From NCBI GenBank assembly GCA_030642635.1, contig DAOWNK010000191.1, forward strand, positions 1 through 6,319: a stretch of DNA of 6,319 bases. The letters are read 5' to 3'. Both the position numbers and the translations under genes were made by a program. Positions 5,414 to 6,319 of the stretch are shown here, in pieces. Each line of letters opens with the position of its first letter. Positions within the stretch are counted from its first letter, which is position 1. The notes beneath the pieces were generated by a model. That model was not told where the DNA came from. It ran no database searches and was given only the letters and a program-made list of their open reading frames with translations. Source of the DNA: Pirellulales bacterium. Lineage in GTDB: Bacteria > Planctomycetota > Planctomycetia > Pirellulales > Thermoguttaceae.

Positions 5414-6259
5414 ATGCACGCTCGTGAACTCGTCGAACTGGCCGCCGCCGTCGCTGCACACGGACCGGTGTTGGTGCGCCAGCCCCGGCAACTTTCGACC
5501 GCCGGCATCGAGCAGTATTGGACCGCGTCGAAGTGCCGGCTGGACAGTTGGAGCCGGAGCCTGAAGCAGTTTACAACGAGTGCAGACTCTACCGGTGCAC
5601 GTAGACGCCCGGCGGTCCGCGGCGTAATCGAGGAGATAATCACCGGCGAGGTCCTTGCCCGGGTATGGACGGCGGTGATGTGCGCTTTCGACCGTCGTCA
5701 CGGCACGGAGTCGGCCGGGCCGGTTGCCCGCAGCGTGTTTGTCGGACACCTCGAGGCCCGGAATCGCGTGTTGACGTTACTGGTTCACCGCCCGGGGATC
5801 AAGGCCGAGGCTGCGATGAAGCTCGACCGCCTCCGCCGCCGCACCGAACGCTGGAGTGACTTGTTGATCGGCTACCTGACCGGACTGGACGATGTTGTCG
5901 AGTTTGCCGTCGAGCCGGCTCGTGCAAGGGATTTCGCCGAGGATTTGCATTATCGAGCGGAAAAAGGGGTCAGGTACATTTTGCCGGAACGGCCCGAAGG
6001 GTGCTTCGCACAAAATGTACCTGACCCCTTTTTCCCGATGGTGATGGCCTCGCTTCGGGCATCGTTCCGGAAAGGACTTTCTCCGAGAAGCCCCAACGCC
6101 AACTTGAACCGTCAGATTGCCACGGCGATCCTTTCATGTTTCAACGGCGAGTTGTTCGATTCGACCGACATGTTTCACTCGCTTTGGCTCACCCGGCTTA
6201 CGAACACGGCCGATGACGTTCAGGGAATGGTCGATGAGTTGCTGGAGGCTAGGGGCTAG
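5414..6259 (+). CDS. Conserved-looking protein of unknown function with embedded palindrome
   Basis: A 281-residue soluble, mostly helical and basic protein that I cannot assign to a named family. Recognisable stretches are MHARELVELAAAVAAHGPVL (1-20), GEVLARVWTAVMCAFDRRH (78-96), ARSVFVGHLEARNRVLTLLV (105-124), LDRLRRRTERWSDLLIGYL (137-155) and the C-terminal MFHSLWLTRLTNTADDVQGM (253-272). No signal peptide, transmembrane segment or metal motif is visible. The frame is open upstream to a TTG at 5348, but 5348-5413 is hairpin and heptamer DNA, so the 5414 ATG is preferred. No Shine-Dalgarno sequence is seen. Residues 182-208 are encoded by the palindromic element at 5959-6035 and probably do not belong to the ancestral fold. 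The final residues and the stop codon lie in a heptamer array. Codon use before and after the palindrome looks equally coding, so the gene may still be functional. Confidence 0.82.
   Translation: MHARELVELAAAVAAHGPVLVRQPRQLSTAGIEQYWTASKCRLDSWSRSLKQFTTSADSTGARRRPAVRGVIEEIITGEVLARVWTAVMCAFDRRHGTESAGPVARSVFVGHLEARNRVLTLLVHRPGIKAEAAMKLDRLRRRTERWSDLLIGYLTGLDDVVEFAVEPARARDFAEDLHYRAEKGVRYILPERPEGCFAQNVPDPFFPMVMASLRASFRKGLSPRSPNANLNRQIATAILSCFNGELFDSTDMFHSLWLTRLTNTADDVQGMVDELLEARG
5959..6035. repeat. Long perfect palindromic MITE/REP-like element inside a CDS
   Basis: Perfect 25-nt inverted arms (5959-5983 and 6011-6035) flank a 27-nt centre that holds a further small hairpin, cgaag at 5995-5999 with cttcg at 6004-6008. 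The arm core is ggggtcaggtacatttt. Palindromes with this core are, as I recall, dispersed widely in planctomycetes and some other bacteria and are probably moved in trans by an IS200-like/RAYT transposase; that mobility is inference, since no transposase lies here. Translated, the element gives KGVRYI on one arm and NVPDPFF on the other, without a stop. I see no target-site duplication. In mRNA it would form a very stable stem within the reading frame. Confidence 0.92.
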
Positions 6260-6282
6260 GGGCTGGGGGCCAGAGGTTAGGT
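6248..6282. repeat. G-rich heptamer array overlapping the end of the last gene
   Basis: Five 7-nt units: two perfect gctaggg, then gctgggg, gccagag and gttaggt. The array begins inside the coding sequence, and its second unit contains the TAG stop at 6257-6259. G-runs at 6252-6255, 6259-6262 and 6265-6269 give three strong tracts, one short of a full G-quadruplex consensus unless a two-G run is used. Confidence 0.8.
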
Positions 6283-6319
6283 GGCATCTCCTCTCTCCTC
6301 TCTCTTCTCTCCTCTCTCC
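6283..6319. repeat. Polypyrimidine heptamer array in the same register
   Basis: After one transitional unit (ggcatct), the unit cctctct occurs three times, with one single-base variant (cttctct) between the second and third copies. It is in the same 7-nt register as 6248-6282 and runs into the window edge. The + strand is entirely pyrimidine from 6287 onward, so the array is also a polypurine/polypyrimidine tract. Confidence 0.82.

Noticed and set aside
5959..6035. Intrinsic terminator
   Set aside because: The T-run is part of the stem arm rather than following it, the loop is long, and the element lies inside an open frame that continues for about 73 codons.

Overview
The window looks like a piece of a planctomycete (Planctomycetota) chromosome. 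The evidence is a small protein of the type I recall as the Minf_1886 family (mainly Planctomycetes and Verrucomicrobia), a DUF4190/DUF3299-like membrane protein, a very large exported protein combining YCF48-type propeller repeats with a CBM9-like C-terminus, generally weak Shine-Dalgarno signals, high GC, and intergenic DNA full of short structured repeats. The family names come from recognising motifs by eye; no database was searched.

Layout, all genes on the + strand. 1-132: a perfect 7-nt tandem array and a long imperfect hairpin. 133-777: membrane-anchored DUF4190-like/DUF3299-like protein. 778-965: two 7-nt-period arrays on either side of a GC-rich hairpin. 966-1673: PSP1-domain protein of the RicT (YaaT) family. 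1645-2082: Minf_1886-like protein, overlapping ricT by 29 nt. 2097-5069: 990-residue exported multidomain protein whose GTG start has a clear Shine-Dalgarno sequence. 5070-5413: gene-free stretch with at least four hairpins, two of which form a head-to-head pair with compensatory base changes. 5414-6259: protein of unknown function carrying an in-frame palindromic element. 6248-6319: 7-nt-period array that supplies the stop codon of the last gene.

The three central genes (966-5069) have overlaps or gaps of at most 14 nt and probably form one transcription unit, but their products do not suggest a single pathway: a cytosolic Fe-S/RNA-processing type protein, a small protein of unknown function, and a secreted carbohydrate-related protein. 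The flanking genes are separated from them by repeat-rich DNA.

I see no CRISPR array, tRNA, rRNA, transposase gene or defence system. The distinctive content is in the repeats: nearly all intergenic space carries 7-nt-period arrays of different unit sequence, or hairpins of a mobile REP/MITE-like kind, one of which has entered a coding sequence without closing the frame.
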